Assembly (NCBI GenBank): GCA_965200525.1
Contig: OZ241368.1
Location: 2,728,001-2,792,000, forward strand
Length of the DNA stretch: 64,000 bases
Reading direction: 5' to 3'
Source of the DNA: JANNPJ01 sp965200525
Lineage (GTDB): Bacteria > Actinomycetota > Actinomycetes > Actinomycetales > Kineosporiaceae
Part shown: in pieces, positions 49,562 through 58,271 of the stretch
Layout: each line of letters starts with the position of its first letter
How positions within the stretch are numbered: position 1 is the stretch's first letter
Position numbers and translations under genes: made by a program
Notes under the pieces: model-generated
What the model was told of the DNA's origin: nothing
Seen by the model: only the letters and a program-made list of their open reading frames with translations
Databases searched by the model: none

Positions 49562-50539
49562 TCAGACGGTCAGCAGCACCTTGCCGATGTGTGACGACTC
49601 CGTCATCAATCGGTGTCCTTCGGCCGCCTCGGCCAGTGGCAACCGGGTGTGGATCACCGGGTGGACCGTCCCCGAGCTCAACAACGGCCACACATGTTCG
49701 GTGACGCTCTTCACGATCGAGGCCTTCTCCTGCGCCGGGCGGGCCCGCAGCGAGGTCGAGATCACGGCCGCCCGCCGGGCCATCAGCAGGCCCAGGTCCA
49801 GCTCGGCCCGGACACCGCCCTGCAGGCCGATCACCACCAGCCGGCCGTTCGGGGCGAGCACGTCGAGATTGCGGCTCAGGTACGAGGCCCCCATGTTGTC
49901 CAGGACGACGTCGGCCCCGTGCCCGTCGGTGCCCTGCCGGACCGCCTCGACGAAGTCCTGCTCGCGGTAGTTGATCGTGATCTGCGCCCCGAGCTCGCGG
50001 CAACGCTCCAGCTTCGCGGCCGAACCGGCGGTCACCGCCACCCGGGCGCCGACCTGACCGGCGAGCTGGATCGCCATCGTCCCGATCCCGCTCGAACCGC
50101 CGTGAACCAGGAGCACCTCGCCCGGTCGCAGCCCGGCGGCCATGAACACGTTGCTCCAGACCGTGCAGGTGACCTCGGGCAGGGCCGCCGCGTCGACCAG
50201 GTCGACCCCGGCCGGCAGCGGCAGCAGCTGACCGGTCGGGACGACCACCCGTTCGGCGTAGCCACCGCCGGAGAGCAACGCACACACCGGGTCGCCCAGA
50301 TTCCAGTCCCGGACGCCGGCCCCGATCGCGCTGATCGTGCCGCTGCACTCCAGCCCGGGCCAGTCCGGGGCGCCGGCCGGCGGCGGGTAGTGGCCGGCCC
50401 GTTGCAGCAGGTCGGCCCGGTTGATCGCGGTGGCGGCGACGTCGATCACCACCTCGCCCGGCCCCACCACCGGATCGGGTACGTCCCGCAGTCGCAGCAC
50501 CTCGGGCCCGCCGAACTCGGTAATCACCACTGCCTTCAT
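49562..50539 (-). CDS. NAD(P)H quinone oxidoreductase (zinc-free MDR, PIG3-like)
   Basis: A 325-aa medium-chain reductase of the QOR/PIG3 group that reduces quinones or enones. The start MKAVVITEFGGPEVLRLRDV is standard, then NRADLLQRAGHYPPP, PEVTCTVWSNVFMAAGL and the NADPH fold LLVHGGSSGIGTMAIQLAGQ; the zinc ligands of alcohol dehydrogenases are absent. ATG 50539 is fixed by a leaderless TAGGGT box 7 nt upstream; the longer in-frame start at 50566 is unlikely. Cytoplasmic. Confidence 0.93.
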   Translation of the reverse strand: MKAVVITEFGGPEVLRLRDVPDPVVGPGEVVIDVAATAINRADLLQRAGHYPPPAGAPDWPGLECSGTISAIGAGVRDWNLGDPVCALLSGGGYAERVVVPTGQLLPLPAGVDLVDAAALPEVTCTVWSNVFMAAGLRPGEVLLVHGGSSGIGTMAIQLAGQVGARVAVTAGSAAKLERCRELGAQITINYREQDFVEAVRQGTDGHGADVVLDNMGASYLSRNLDVLAPNGRLVVIGLQGGVRAELDLGLLMARRAAVISTSLRARPAQEKASIVKSVTEHVWPLLSSGTVHPVIHTRLPLAEAAEGHRLMTESSHIGKVLLTV

Positions 50540-50546
50540 GACGGCG

Positions 50547-50552
50547 ACCCTA
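50547..50552 (-). promoter_or_regulatory. Leaderless -10 box of the quinone reductase gene
   Basis: On the minus strand TAGGGT is followed by 7 nt and ATG 50539; no SD is present. Confidence 0.65.
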
Positions 50553-50716
50553 CGCGGCGTCACCAACGAAGTGCCCCCAACGGGTGAACGGCATAAACGG
50601 AGGGTCGTCAGGGATCAATCTCGGGCCCTCGCCGACCGACAACACCATTCGACGCGCTCGTGGCCCCGCAAGCGCCGTTGTTCATTGACCGGCGACTCAG
50701 CGAGCGGAAGGTCCAG

Positions 50717-53700
50717 ATGCTGCGCAACCTCGGTATCCGGTGGCAGATCCTGTCGGCCCTTGCCCTACCGGTACTTGTGCTCGGCCTGATCTCGTCCCAG
50801 GTGACCTATCAGGCCCTTGTTGACATGCGCGAGGCCAACCAGTCCCGCGACCTCGCGACGGCCGGTACCACTTTTGCCGTCCTGGTCAACGGGCTGGCCA
50901 CGGAGCGGGCGCTGTCCGGCGAAGTGCTGCTCGGCATTCCCGGGGCGGACAAGCAGCTGAAGGCGGCCCGGGTCGGCGTCGACCGCGACCTGGCCGACGT
51001 CCGGTCCCAGATCGCCGACGTCCAGTCCACGGACGACACGACGGTTCAGAAGGCGATCAACCGGCTGGCTTCCGAGCACGCCCTGATCCCGGCCCTGCGC
51101 GCCGACGTCGACGGCGGCAAGGCCACGGCCCGGACCATCGCGCTGCGCTACACCTCGATCATCTCGGCCGACGTCAACCTGCCCTTCGACCTGGCCAACA
51201 CGATCAGCGACGAGGGCCAGGCGGCCAACTTCCGGTCCTTCGGCCAGCTCGGCCTGGCCATCGAGGCGCTCGCCGAGGAGCAGCTGACCGGGGCCTCAGC
51301 CATCCTGTCCGGTCAGGTAAGCACGCTCGACCAGCGGGACCTGGGCACGGCCGAGGCGGCCGGCGCGCAGGCCCTGTCCGAGTACAACCGGATCGCGCTG
51401 CCCTCGCAGCAGCAAGCCCTCCGGGTGGCGCTGAACTCCTCGGCCGCCCACTCCGCCGACCTGACCGCCGCCCGCAAGGCCCTGGCCACCGCCGGGCCGG
51501 CGGCCGCCCCCAAGGTCAGCGTCCTGACCTGGACGGCGGTCACCACGGCCCAGATCACCGCGATCCGGACCGTGTTCGACAAGCTCAGCCACGACGGCGT
51601 CACGCTGGCCACGTCCGACTACGACTCGGCCAGGACCAAGCTGCGGCTGACCCTGGCCGGCGCGCTCGGCATCACTCTGCTCACCCTGCTGCTGGCCCTC
51701 GGCCTCAGCCGCCGGGTGTCGGCCCCGCTGCGCCGGCTCACTGTGGCCGCCACCCAGATCCGCGACGAACTGCCCCGCCTGGTCGCCTCGCTGCAGTCGG
51801 ACGAGGAGGTCGAGCTGCACCTGCCGGTGGTCTCCACCGTCGGGCGCAACGAGGTCAGCCAGCTGGCCGCCGCGTTCGTCGACGTCAACGCGGTGACCGT
51901 GCAGATCGCCCGGGAGCAGGCTCGGCTGCGGTCGGCCATCTCGGACATGTTCGTCAACGTGGCCCGGCGCAACCAGGTGCTGCTCGGCCGCCAGCTGGCC
52001 TTCATCGACCAGCTGGAGCGCAACGAGGTCAACCCGGACGCTCTGGAGGAGCTCTTCCGGCTCGACCACCTGGCCACCCGGATGCGCCGGAACGCCGAGT
52101 CGCTGCTGGTCCTGGCCGGCATCGAGTCCGGCCGGCGACTGCGCGACCCGATGCCGCTGTCCGACGTCGTGCGCACCGCGACCAGCGAGATCGAGCACTA
52201 CTCGCGGGTGTCGCTGTCGCTCGCGGTCGACCCGCCGGTGTTCGCCCACCTGGCCCTGCCGATCGCTCACCTGATCGCCGAGCTGCTGGAGAACGCGACC
52301 AACTTCTCCGACCCCGGCAGCACGGTCTTCGTGATGGCCACCCAGACCGAGGACGGCGTGCGGGTCACCGTGGCCGACGACGGTCTCGGCCTGCCGCCCG
52401 AGGAACTGGCCGAGATCAACGCCCGGCTCGACGAGCCCCCGACGGCGGACGCCCTCAGCTCGCAGCGGCTCGGCTTCTTCGTGGTCGGCCGGCTGGCCCA
52501 GCGGCTCGACGCCAAGGTCACCCTGACCTCCGGCCGGGCCCGCGGCACGGCCGTGCTGATCGACCTGCCGGCCGCGCTGTTCACCCCGGGAGCGATCGAC
52601 AGCCCCGGTTACAGCCAGCCCGCGGCCCTGTCCCAGCCGCCGGCCGTCCCGGCTCAGCCCGGAGCGCCGGAGCCGGCCCGGGTGCCGGTCGCGGCGTCCT
52701 CCGCCTCGTCGCCGTTCGCGGACGCCTACCCGGTCGCCTTCCCCGGCTCGCCCGAGCCGGTCCCGGCCGTGGCCGCGGCCCCGCCGGCCGTGAGCGCGCC
52801 GATCCCGATGCCGTCGGCCCCGGTGCTGCCGGCCTCGTTCAACGCCGATGCCCTGACCGCCGAGGCCGACTCGCAGCCGACCTGGATGCCGCAGCCGGAC
52901 GAACTGCCGTTCGGCGCGACGCCCGGAGAGGTGGTCGAGCCGACCATCGTGCCCGGCCCGCCGCTGGCCCGGCGGGGTGCGGCCCCGGCAGCCGCTCCCG
53001 AGCCGGTTGCGGTCCCGGAACCGGCCCCGGTCGAGACGTCGGCCGCCTCGGAGTGGGCGGACGCCGAATGGGCGACCCAGCCGAGCTCGGCGCCGAGCTG
53101 GGCCACGTCCGACTGGGCCTCGACCCCGGCCGAACCGGTCACGGACCAGCTGTCGGCGCCCGAGTTCACCTCGTCCGAGGTCGAGCCGGCCGCTCCGTCG
53201 CCGGCCGCCCCGGCCGTCGGTTCGTCCCTGTTCTCCGGCTTCCGGTCCCGCCGGGAGACGGCGGCCCCGGCCGAACCGGTCGCCGCACCGCCGGCCGACG
53301 GCCCGGCCCCGGCCGGGACGGCTCAGTTCGCCGCGCCGCACGACGGCCTGGCCTCTTTCGCGGCCGAGCCGGTCGCCGACCCGTCCGCCTTCGAGCCGGC
53401 CCCGTTCGCGCCCGCCGCATCCGACCCGGCTCCGGTCGACCCGGCTCCGGTCGACCCGTCCCCGTCCGACTCGTCCCCGTTCGCGCCCGCTCCGTTCGAC
53501 CCGGCCCCGTTCGCGGCGGCCCCGTTCGCGCCGGCGCCGACCTACGCCGTTCCGTCCGACGCGCTCCTCACCGGAATCGCTGCGGCGCCTTCGGCCGAGC
53601 CCGTCCGGTCCGACGACGATTCGGCCGGTGCCGACGCGGTCGCCGGTGTGGAATGGGCCGAACCGGCTCAGTCCGCTGCGGACGCCGATCGCTGGCAGGC

Positions 53701-55021
53701 CTGGGCCGAGGTCTCGGCGGCCGGCGCGCCCGAGCCGGAGGAGGTCCCGACCCCCGGTCTGGCCTCCACCCCCGGCCTGGCGCCCACCCCCGGTCTGGCT
53801 CCGACGCCGGGCCTGGCTCCGACGCCGGGACTGGCCCCGGCGCCGACCTCGCCCGCCCTGCCGACCCTGCCGCCGACGTTCGAGCCGCCCGCGGCCGACC
53901 CGGCCGGCTACTCCCCGGCCGACTACGAGCCGCCGGCCTACGAGCCGCAGCCTGACCAGCCCGCGGCGTACGAGCCGGCCGCCTACGCACCGCCCACTCC
54001 GGAGCCGTCGGCCTACGCCCCGGCTGCTTACGACGCGGCGGCCTACGACCCGTCAGCCTTCGAGCAGCCCGCCTACCAGCCGGCCGGGTACGAGCCGGCC
54101 GGGTACGAGCCGGCCGGGTACGAGCCCGCCGGGTACGAGCCGTCGACCCCGGACGCGCCGTCCTACCAGGCCGCGACCTACGAGCCGCAGCCGCAGCCCT
54201 ACCTGCCCGAGCCGTTCGTTCCTACCGAACCGGCGCCGTACGTGCCCGAACAGGGCGGCTACCAGCCCGAGGCGCCGTCCGCGCAGGCTCCGGCCGAAGA
54301 GGCACCGGCCCCCGAGCCCGGCAACGACCTGCGGGCGCGCACCCTGACCGCGGCGATCGACATCCTGCCGCAGCGGACCACCATCCGGACGGCGCTGCGT
54401 CGGGGTGGTCGGCGCAAGACCGACGGCCCGAACCCGAACGAGCCGTTCTACGGCGGCTTCGACCCGATCGAGCCGGCCCGGGAGTTCGCTCGCCGGGAAG
54501 GCTTCGGCGACCCGGCCGGTACCGGCACCGGCACCGGCTCGAGTTCGGGTTCGCCGATCACCACCGGCCTGCCGGCCGAGCTGAACGGGATCGGCGGCAC
54601 CACCGCGGTGCCGGAGACCGGCCTGCCCTGGGAGCAGTCGGCCCCGCCGGTGGAGCGGCGCCAGCACCCCCGGCCCTCGACCGACGAGAACGGCGTCGAG
54701 CGCGGCTCCACCGGCCGCTCGGCCCTCGCCTCCGAGGCGCTGTCCGAGCTCAGCCGGCTGTCGTCCTACAGCCCGACCTCGATGGGCGCCCCGGCCTCGC
54801 CGACGCTCCAGCGGCGTCCGCCGAGCGAGTTGCCGCCCGAGGAGGCGGAGCCGGTCGAGCAGTCGGGCCGGGCCCGGACCGCGGCCAGCGTGCGATCGAT
54901 GCTGGCCGGCTTCAAGGCCGGCGTCGAACGCGGTCGCACCTCACCGTCCGCCAACCGGCCGGCGACCGACCGCGACGCGGGTCTGCCCGCGCCGCGCACC
55001 CCATCGAGCCGCGATGAGTGA
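50717..55021 (+). CDS. cvnA: Conservon sensor kinase (CvnA-like) with long disordered tail
   Basis: A 1434-aa membrane protein. GGAAGG 5 nt before ATG 50717 fixes the start. Residues 10-30 are TM1 and about 310-331 TM2; between them lies an extracellular nitrate/nitrite-sensing-like (NIT) helical domain. A HAMP segment follows (SRRVSAPLRRLTVAATQIRD), then a kinase ATPase (about 400-620) with N-box HLIAELLENATNFSDPG and G-box VADDGLGLPPEEL; the expected phospho-His is absent or unclear. The last 800 or so residues are Pro/Ala-rich, with several short repeats. CvnA proteins work with CvnB, C and D, all encoded next in order. The tail is much longer than usual. Confidence 0.92.
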   Translation: MLRNLGIRWQILSALALPVLVLGLISSQVTYQALVDMREANQSRDLATAGTTFAVLVNGLATERALSGEVLLGIPGADKQLKAARVGVDRDLADVRSQIADVQSTDDTTVQKAINRLASEHALIPALRADVDGGKATARTIALRYTSIISADVNLPFDLANTISDEGQAANFRSFGQLGLAIEALAEEQLTGASAILSGQVSTLDQRDLGTAEAAGAQALSEYNRIALPSQQQALRVALNSSAAHSADLTAARKALATAGPAAAPKVSVLTWTAVTTAQITAIRTVFDKLSHDGVTLATSDYDSARTKLRLTLAGALGITLLTLLLALGLSRRVSAPLRRLTVAATQIRDELPRLVASLQSDEEVELHLPVVSTVGRNEVSQLAAAFVDVNAVTVQIAREQARLRSAISDMFVNVARRNQVLLGRQLAFIDQLERNEVNPDALEELFRLDHLATRMRRNAESLLVLAGIESGRRLRDPMPLSDVVRTATSEIEHYSRVSLSLAVDPPVFAHLALPIAHLIAELLENATNFSDPGSTVFVMATQTEDGVRVTVADDGLGLPPEELAEINARLDEPPTADALSSQRLGFFVVGRLAQRLDAKVTLTSGRARGTAVLIDLPAALFTPGAIDSPGYSQPAALSQPPAVPAQPGAPEPARVPVAASSASSPFADAYPVAFPGSPEPVPAVAAAPPAVSAPIPMPSAPVLPASFNADALTAEADSQPTWMPQPDELPFGATPGEVVEPTIVPGPPLARRGAAPAAAPEPVAVPEPAPVETSAASEWADAEWATQPSSAPSWATSDWASTPAEPVTDQLSAPEFTSSEVEPAAPSPAAPAVGSSLFSGFRSRRETAAPAEPVAAPPADGPAPAGTAQFAAPHDGLASFAAEPVADPSAFEPAPFAPAASDPAPVDPAPVDPSPSDSSPFAPAPFDPAPFAAAPFAPAPTYAVPSDALLTGIAAAPSAEPVRSDDDSAGADAVAGVEWAEPAQSAADADRWQAWAEVSAAGAPEPEEVPTPGLASTPGLAPTPGLAPTPGLAPTPGLAPAPTSPALPTLPPTFEPPAADPAGYSPADYEPPAYEPQPDQPAAYEPAAYAPPTPEPSAYAPAAYDAAAYDPSAFEQPAYQPAGYEPAGYEPAGYEPAGYEPSTPDAPSYQAATYEPQPQPYLPEPFVPTEPAPYVPEQGGYQPEAPSAQAPAEEAPAPEPGNDLRARTLTAAIDILPQRTTIRTALRRGGRRKTDGPNPNEPFYGGFDPIEPAREFARREGFGDPAGTGTGTGSSSGSPITTGLPAELNGIGGTTAVPETGLPWEQSAPPVERRQHPRPSTDENGVERGSTGRSALASEALSELSRLSSYSPTSMGAPASPTLQRRPPSELPPEEAEPVEQSGRARTAASVRSMLAGFKAGVERGRTSPSANRPATDRDAGLPAPRTPSSRDE
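53750..53839. repeat. 18-bp repeat in the kinase tail
   Basis: Five degenerate in-frame copies of an 18-bp unit encoding TPGLAP (first copy TPGLAS). Confidence 0.85.
54083..54142. repeat. 15-bp repeat in the kinase tail
   Basis: Four near-identical copies of GCCGGGTACGAGCCG encoding AGYEP, in frame, within a longer Tyr-Glu-Pro-rich stretch. Confidence 0.85.
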
Positions 55022-55066
55022 TCGCACTCGCCGACCTGCCAATCCGCCCAACCGGAGGACGACACC

Positions 55067-55519
55067 GTGACCGCGATGAGCCCCGAGGCTGCCAACTTCA
55101 ACTGGCTGCTCGACAACTTCGTCAAGAGCGTGCCGGGGGTCCGCCACACCCTCGTGGTGTCGGTCGACGGCCTGCTGATGGCCATGTCCGACGACCTGGA
55201 CCGCACCAGCGGGGATCAGCTGGCGGCGATCGTGGCCGGCCTGTCCAGCCTGACCCGTGGCGCCGCCCGCCAGCTGCGCTCCGGCGACGTCCGCCAGCTG
55301 ATCGTGGAGATGGACACCCAGTTCCTCTTCCTGATGTCCATCTCGGACGGGTCGGTGCTGGCCATCGTGGCCGACGCCACCTGCGACGTCGGCCTGGTCG
55401 GCTACGAGATGGCGCTGCTGGTCAGCCGGTCGGAGGCGACCTTGACCCCGCAGCTCGTGACCGAGATGCGCGCCCGGCTGCCGTTCTCCGGGCCGACCCG
55501 AACCCCGGTTGCGGGGTGA
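55067..55519 (+). CDS. cvnB: Conservon roadblock/LC7 protein (CvnB)
   Basis: A 150-aa roadblock/LC7 protein. It starts PEAANFNWLLDNFVKSVPGV and has VSVDGLLMAMSDDL, QLAAIVAGLSSLTRGAARQL and the end LVTEMRARLPF. In conservons the roadblock protein pairs with the GTPase CvnD at the membrane, possibly as a regulator of nucleotide state. GGAGG lies 8 nt before GTG 55067; an ATG at 55076 is in frame. It follows cvnA by 45 nt. Confidence 0.93.
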   Translation: MTAMSPEAANFNWLLDNFVKSVPGVRHTLVVSVDGLLMAMSDDLDRTSGDQLAAIVAGLSSLTRGAARQLRSGDVRQLIVEMDTQFLFLMSISDGSVLAIVADATCDVGLVGYEMALLVSRSEATLTPQLVTEMRARLPFSGPTRTPVAG

Positions 55520-55525
55520 ACGCCG

Positions 55526-55918
55526 ATGCCTGGCCGTGAGCGTGCCCCGGACGCCGCTGATCCCGGTGACGTCGTCTACGAGACCGCCTCCATCCGGCCG
55601 TACGCGGTCACCGGGGGACGGACCCGCAGCAGCGGCGAGCTCCTGCCGATCGAGGCTCTGGTGAGCGTCATCGGGATGCCCGCGGTCCAGCTGACCACCG
55701 AGAAATCGCGGATCGTCGAGCTGGCCCTGACCCAATACCTGTCGATAGCCGAACTGTCCGCGCACATGCACCTGCCGGTCGGCGTTGTCCGAGTCCTGGT
55801 CGGCGACCTTGTCGAGGAGGGCCACGCCCGCGTCCACGGCGCGGTCGCCTCCGCCTACAACCCCGCTGCCACCCTCAGCGTTCTGGAGAGTGTTCTTGAT
55901 GGCATATCCGCGCTCTGA
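55526..55918 (+). CDS. cvnC: Conservon DUF742 protein (CvnC)
   Basis: A 130-aa protein of the DUF742 family. It has SIRPYAVTGGRTRSSGELLP and a winged-helix-like core (QLTTEKSRIVELALTQYLSI, AELSAHMHLPVGVVRVLVGD), LVEEGHARVHG, and the end NPAATLSVLESVLDGISAL. The winged helix suggests DNA or protein binding. It overlaps the GTPase gene by 20 nt and follows cvnB by 6 nt, the fixed order of conservons. Confidence 0.93.
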   Translation: MPGRERAPDAADPGDVVYETASIRPYAVTGGRTRSSGELLPIEALVSVIGMPAVQLTTEKSRIVELALTQYLSIAELSAHMHLPVGVVRVLVGDLVEEGHARVHGAVASAYNPAATLSVLESVLDGISAL

Positions 55919-56495
55919 TCTCGCGGCCCCCACGCCGAAGACCGACGTGGCGCCGACCACCGTCAAGATCGTGGTGGCCGGTGGCTTCGCCGTTGGCAAG
56001 ACGACCTTCATCGGCTCCATCTCCGACATCGACCCGCTGCGGACCGAGGCGGCCCTGACCGAGCACTCGGTCGGCGTCGACGACGCCGGCGAGCGGACCC
56101 GCAAGACCGAGACCACGGTCGCGATGGACTTCGGCCGGATCGCCCTGCCCGGCAACTTGTGGCTCTACCTGTTCGGGACGCCGGGCCAGGACCGGTTCCT
56201 GTTCATGTGGGACGACCTGGTCCGCGGCGCGATCGGGGCGGTCGTCCTGGTGGACACCGACCGGCTGGAGCAGTGCTTCCCCGCGGTGGACTACTTCGAG
56301 GCCCGGCAGATCCCGTTCGTCGTGGCCGTGAACTGCTTCGACGGCGTGGCCAAGCATCAGCTCGAGGACGTGCGGGAGGCACTCGCCGTGCCCGCTCACG
56401 TCCCGATGATGTACACGGACGCGCGGTCGCGGGCGGCCACCAAGCAGAGCCTCGTGCTGCTGGTCCAGCACGCGATGCGCCGGCTGGCGGGCTGA
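55899..56495 (+). CDS. cvnD: Conservon small GTPase (CvnD)
   Basis: A 198-aa Ras-like GTPase, the output switch of the conservon. The P-loop is VVAGGFAVGKTTFIGSISDI, switch regions follow (TETTVAMDFGRIALPG), G3 is FGTPGQDRFLFMWDDL, and the NKxD motif is replaced by VAVNCFDG (Asn-Cys-Phe-Asp), common in this family. It ends with SLVLLVQHAMRRLAG. The ATG at 55899 lies inside cvnC. A hairpin follows at 56545. Confidence 0.94.
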   Translation: MAYPRSDLAAPTPKTDVAPTTVKIVVAGGFAVGKTTFIGSISDIDPLRTEAALTEHSVGVDDAGERTRKTETTVAMDFGRIALPGNLWLYLFGTPGQDRFLFMWDDLVRGAIGAVVLVDTDRLEQCFPAVDYFEARQIPFVVAVNCFDGVAKHQLEDVREALAVPAHVPMMYTDARSRAATKQSLVLLVQHAMRRLAG

Positions 56496-56544
56496 GAGAA
56501 GCTGACACGGGCTGTCACCGAACGCCACTGCGCGGAGCGGGTCA

Positions 56545-56573
56545 GGGAGCGCTCTCTCAGTGGTCGCGCTCCC
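56545..56573 (+). terminator. Hairpin after the conservon, overlapping an operator-like site
   Basis: GGGAGCGC and GCGCTCCC form an 8-bp stem with a 13-nt loop, 50 nt after the cvnD stop. The left arm is also part of the LacI-like word listed at 56546. Confidence 0.6.
56546..56558. promoter_or_regulatory. LacI-type operator candidate upstream of the sugar ABC operon
   Basis: GGAGCGCTCTCTC contains the perfect palindrome GAGCGCTC. With its flanks it is close to the actinobacterial CebR-type consensus TGGGAGCGCTCCCA. The 13-mer matches the site at 38242 in 11 positions. Confidence 0.5.
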
Positions 56574-56708
56574 ATCGCCCGCGCTGCCGTCCGAAGTGCG
56601 TTACGCCTGGTCGCAGCCCCGTACTTGAATCGTTACCGACGTGATTCAGCTCTCACCGTTGCATGCCGATGATGAAAGCGTTATTACTGCTCCACAGACC
56701 CTCCGAAA

Positions 56709-56728
56709 TCTTGCGTGACCTCGCAAGA
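56709..56728. promoter_or_regulatory. Inverted repeat before the solute-binding protein gene
   Basis: TCTTGCG-TGACCT-CGCAAGA, 7-bp arms with a 6-nt spacer, ending 29 nt before ATG 56758. Placed like an operator in the 5' leader or at the promoter. Confidence 0.55.
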
Positions 56729-56757
56729 ACCGGGGCATGACGTGAAAGGCAGAAGCG

Positions 56758-58125
56758 ATGGCGCTTTCTTCCAAGGGCCGGCTACGGACTGTGACAGTGG
56801 TGGGCGCAGTCGGCCTGAGCCTGACGATCGCCGGCTGCGGCGGAGGCAGCAGTTCCTCCTCGACCGACGCCGGAGCAGCGAGCGGCTCGTCGGACTGCGC
56901 GGCCTACACCCAGTACGGCAACCTCAAGGGCAAGACGGTGACGCTCTACACCAGCGTCGTCACCCCGGAGGACACCCCCTACATCGACTCGTACAAGCCG
57001 TTCGAGAAGTGCACCGGGGCCACGATCAAGTACCAGGGCGACAAGTCGTTCGAGGCGCAGATCCTGGTCCGGGCGAAGGCCGGCAACCCGCCGGACCTGG
57101 CCTACGTGCCGCAGCCGGGCCTGCTCAAGCAGCTCGTGGCCACCGGCAAGGCGGTCGAGGCGCCCAAGGCGGTCTCCGACAACGTGGACAAGTTCTGGTC
57201 CAAGGACTGGAAGGCCTACGGCACGGTCGACGGCAAGTTCTACGCGGCGCCCAACAGCGCCAACGTGAAGTCGCTGGTCTGGTACTCGCCGGCCGACTTC
57301 AAGGACAAGGGCTACACCATCCCGACCACGCTCGACGAGCTCAAGGCTCTGTCGGACAAGATCGCGGCCACCGGCCAGAAGCCGTGGTGCGCGGGCATCG
57401 GCAGCGGTGAGGCCACCGGCTGGCCGGTCACCGACTGGATGGAAGACATGATGCTCCGGCTGTACGGGCCGGACGAGTACGACAAGTGGGTCAACCACGA
57501 GATCGCGTTCAACTCGCCCGAGCCGACGGCCGCGCTCGACGCTGCCGGCGCGTACCTGAAGAACCCGGCCTACGTGAACGGTGGCCTGGGCAACGTCAAG
57601 AGCATCGCCAGCACCACGTTCCAGGACGGCGGCCTGCCGATCCTGGACGGCACCTGCTCGATGCACCGCCAGGCCAGCTTCTACGCCAACAACTGGGGCA
57701 AGGGCACCAAGGTGGCCGAGGACGGCGACGTCTTCGCGTTCTACTTCCCGGGCAAGGACGCGACCAGCAAGCCGGTCCTGGGTGGTGGCGAGTTCACCCT
57801 CGCCTTCTCCAACCGGCCCGAGGTCCAGGCCTTCCAGTCGTGGCTGTCGACCGACACCTACGCCAACATCCGGGTCGCGCTCTCCCCGGAGGGTGGCTGG
57901 ATCAGCGCCAACAAGGGTCTCGACCCGAACAAGACCAAGAACGGGATCGACAAGCTGTCGGTCCAGCTGCTGCAGGACCCGTCGACCATCTTCCGGTTCG
58001 ACGGTTCCGACCAGATGCCGGCCGCGGTCGGTTCGGACGCCTTCTGGAAGCAGGCCACCAACTGGATCACGGGTCAGTCCACCAAGGACACCGTGGACAA
58101 GATCGAGGCCGCCTGGCCGAAGTGA
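56758..58125 (+). CDS. Carbohydrate ABC transporter substrate-binding lipoprotein
   Basis: A 455-aa extracellular binding protein. It has a lipoprotein signal with lipobox TIAGC near residue 22, then a Ser/Gly linker and a family-1 sugar-binding fold (GKTVTLYTSVV, IKYQGDKSFEAQILVRAKAG, YAAPNSANVKSLVWYSPADF, TGWPVTDWMEDMML, FAFYFPGKDA). It resembles alpha-glucoside binding proteins of the AglE type. Two permeases follow; no ATPase gene is present, so a shared MsmK-like ATPase must serve. LacI-like sites lie upstream. Confidence 0.93.
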   Translation: MALSSKGRLRTVTVVGAVGLSLTIAGCGGGSSSSSTDAGAASGSSDCAAYTQYGNLKGKTVTLYTSVVTPEDTPYIDSYKPFEKCTGATIKYQGDKSFEAQILVRAKAGNPPDLAYVPQPGLLKQLVATGKAVEAPKAVSDNVDKFWSKDWKAYGTVDGKFYAAPNSANVKSLVWYSPADFKDKGYTIPTTLDELKALSDKIAATGQKPWCAGIGSGEATGWPVTDWMEDMMLRLYGPDEYDKWVNHEIAFNSPEPTAALDAAGAYLKNPAYVNGGLGNVKSIASTTFQDGGLPILDGTCSMHRQASFYANNWGKGTKVAEDGDVFAFYFPGKDATSKPVLGGGEFTLAFSNRPEVQAFQSWLSTDTYANIRVALSPEGGWISANKGLDPNKTKNGIDKLSVQLLQDPSTIFRFDGSDQMPAAVGSDAFWKQATNWITGQSTKDTVDKIEAAWPK

Positions 58126-58199
58126 TCGACCGACACCTGCATCACCGGTTCGATCGATCAGTTCAGATCTAGTCAGTAGTCCTTCGGTACCGAGCGGGT

Positions 58200-58225
58200 C
58201 GGTAGCGTCCTTCGGGGCGCTACCG
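58200..58225 (+). ncRNA. UUCG-loop hairpin between binding-protein and permease genes
   Basis: An 11-bp stem (one GU pair) closed by a C(UUCG)G tetraloop, CGGTAGCGTCC-TTCG-GGGCGCTACCG, between the SBP stop and the first permease GTG. Such intercistronic hairpins protect or partly terminate transcripts so that binding protein is made in excess. Confidence 0.75.
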
Positions 58226-58271
58226 GCCCGGCTCCGTCCGATCCTCTCCCCCCGGAGGAGGTGGCGATCCC

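Noticed and set aside
52977..54347. Arg-rich plus-strand frame across the kinase tail
   Set aside because: It is the alternative reading of the Pro/Ala-rich repeat region of the kinase gene, which continues in one frame to the stop at 55021.
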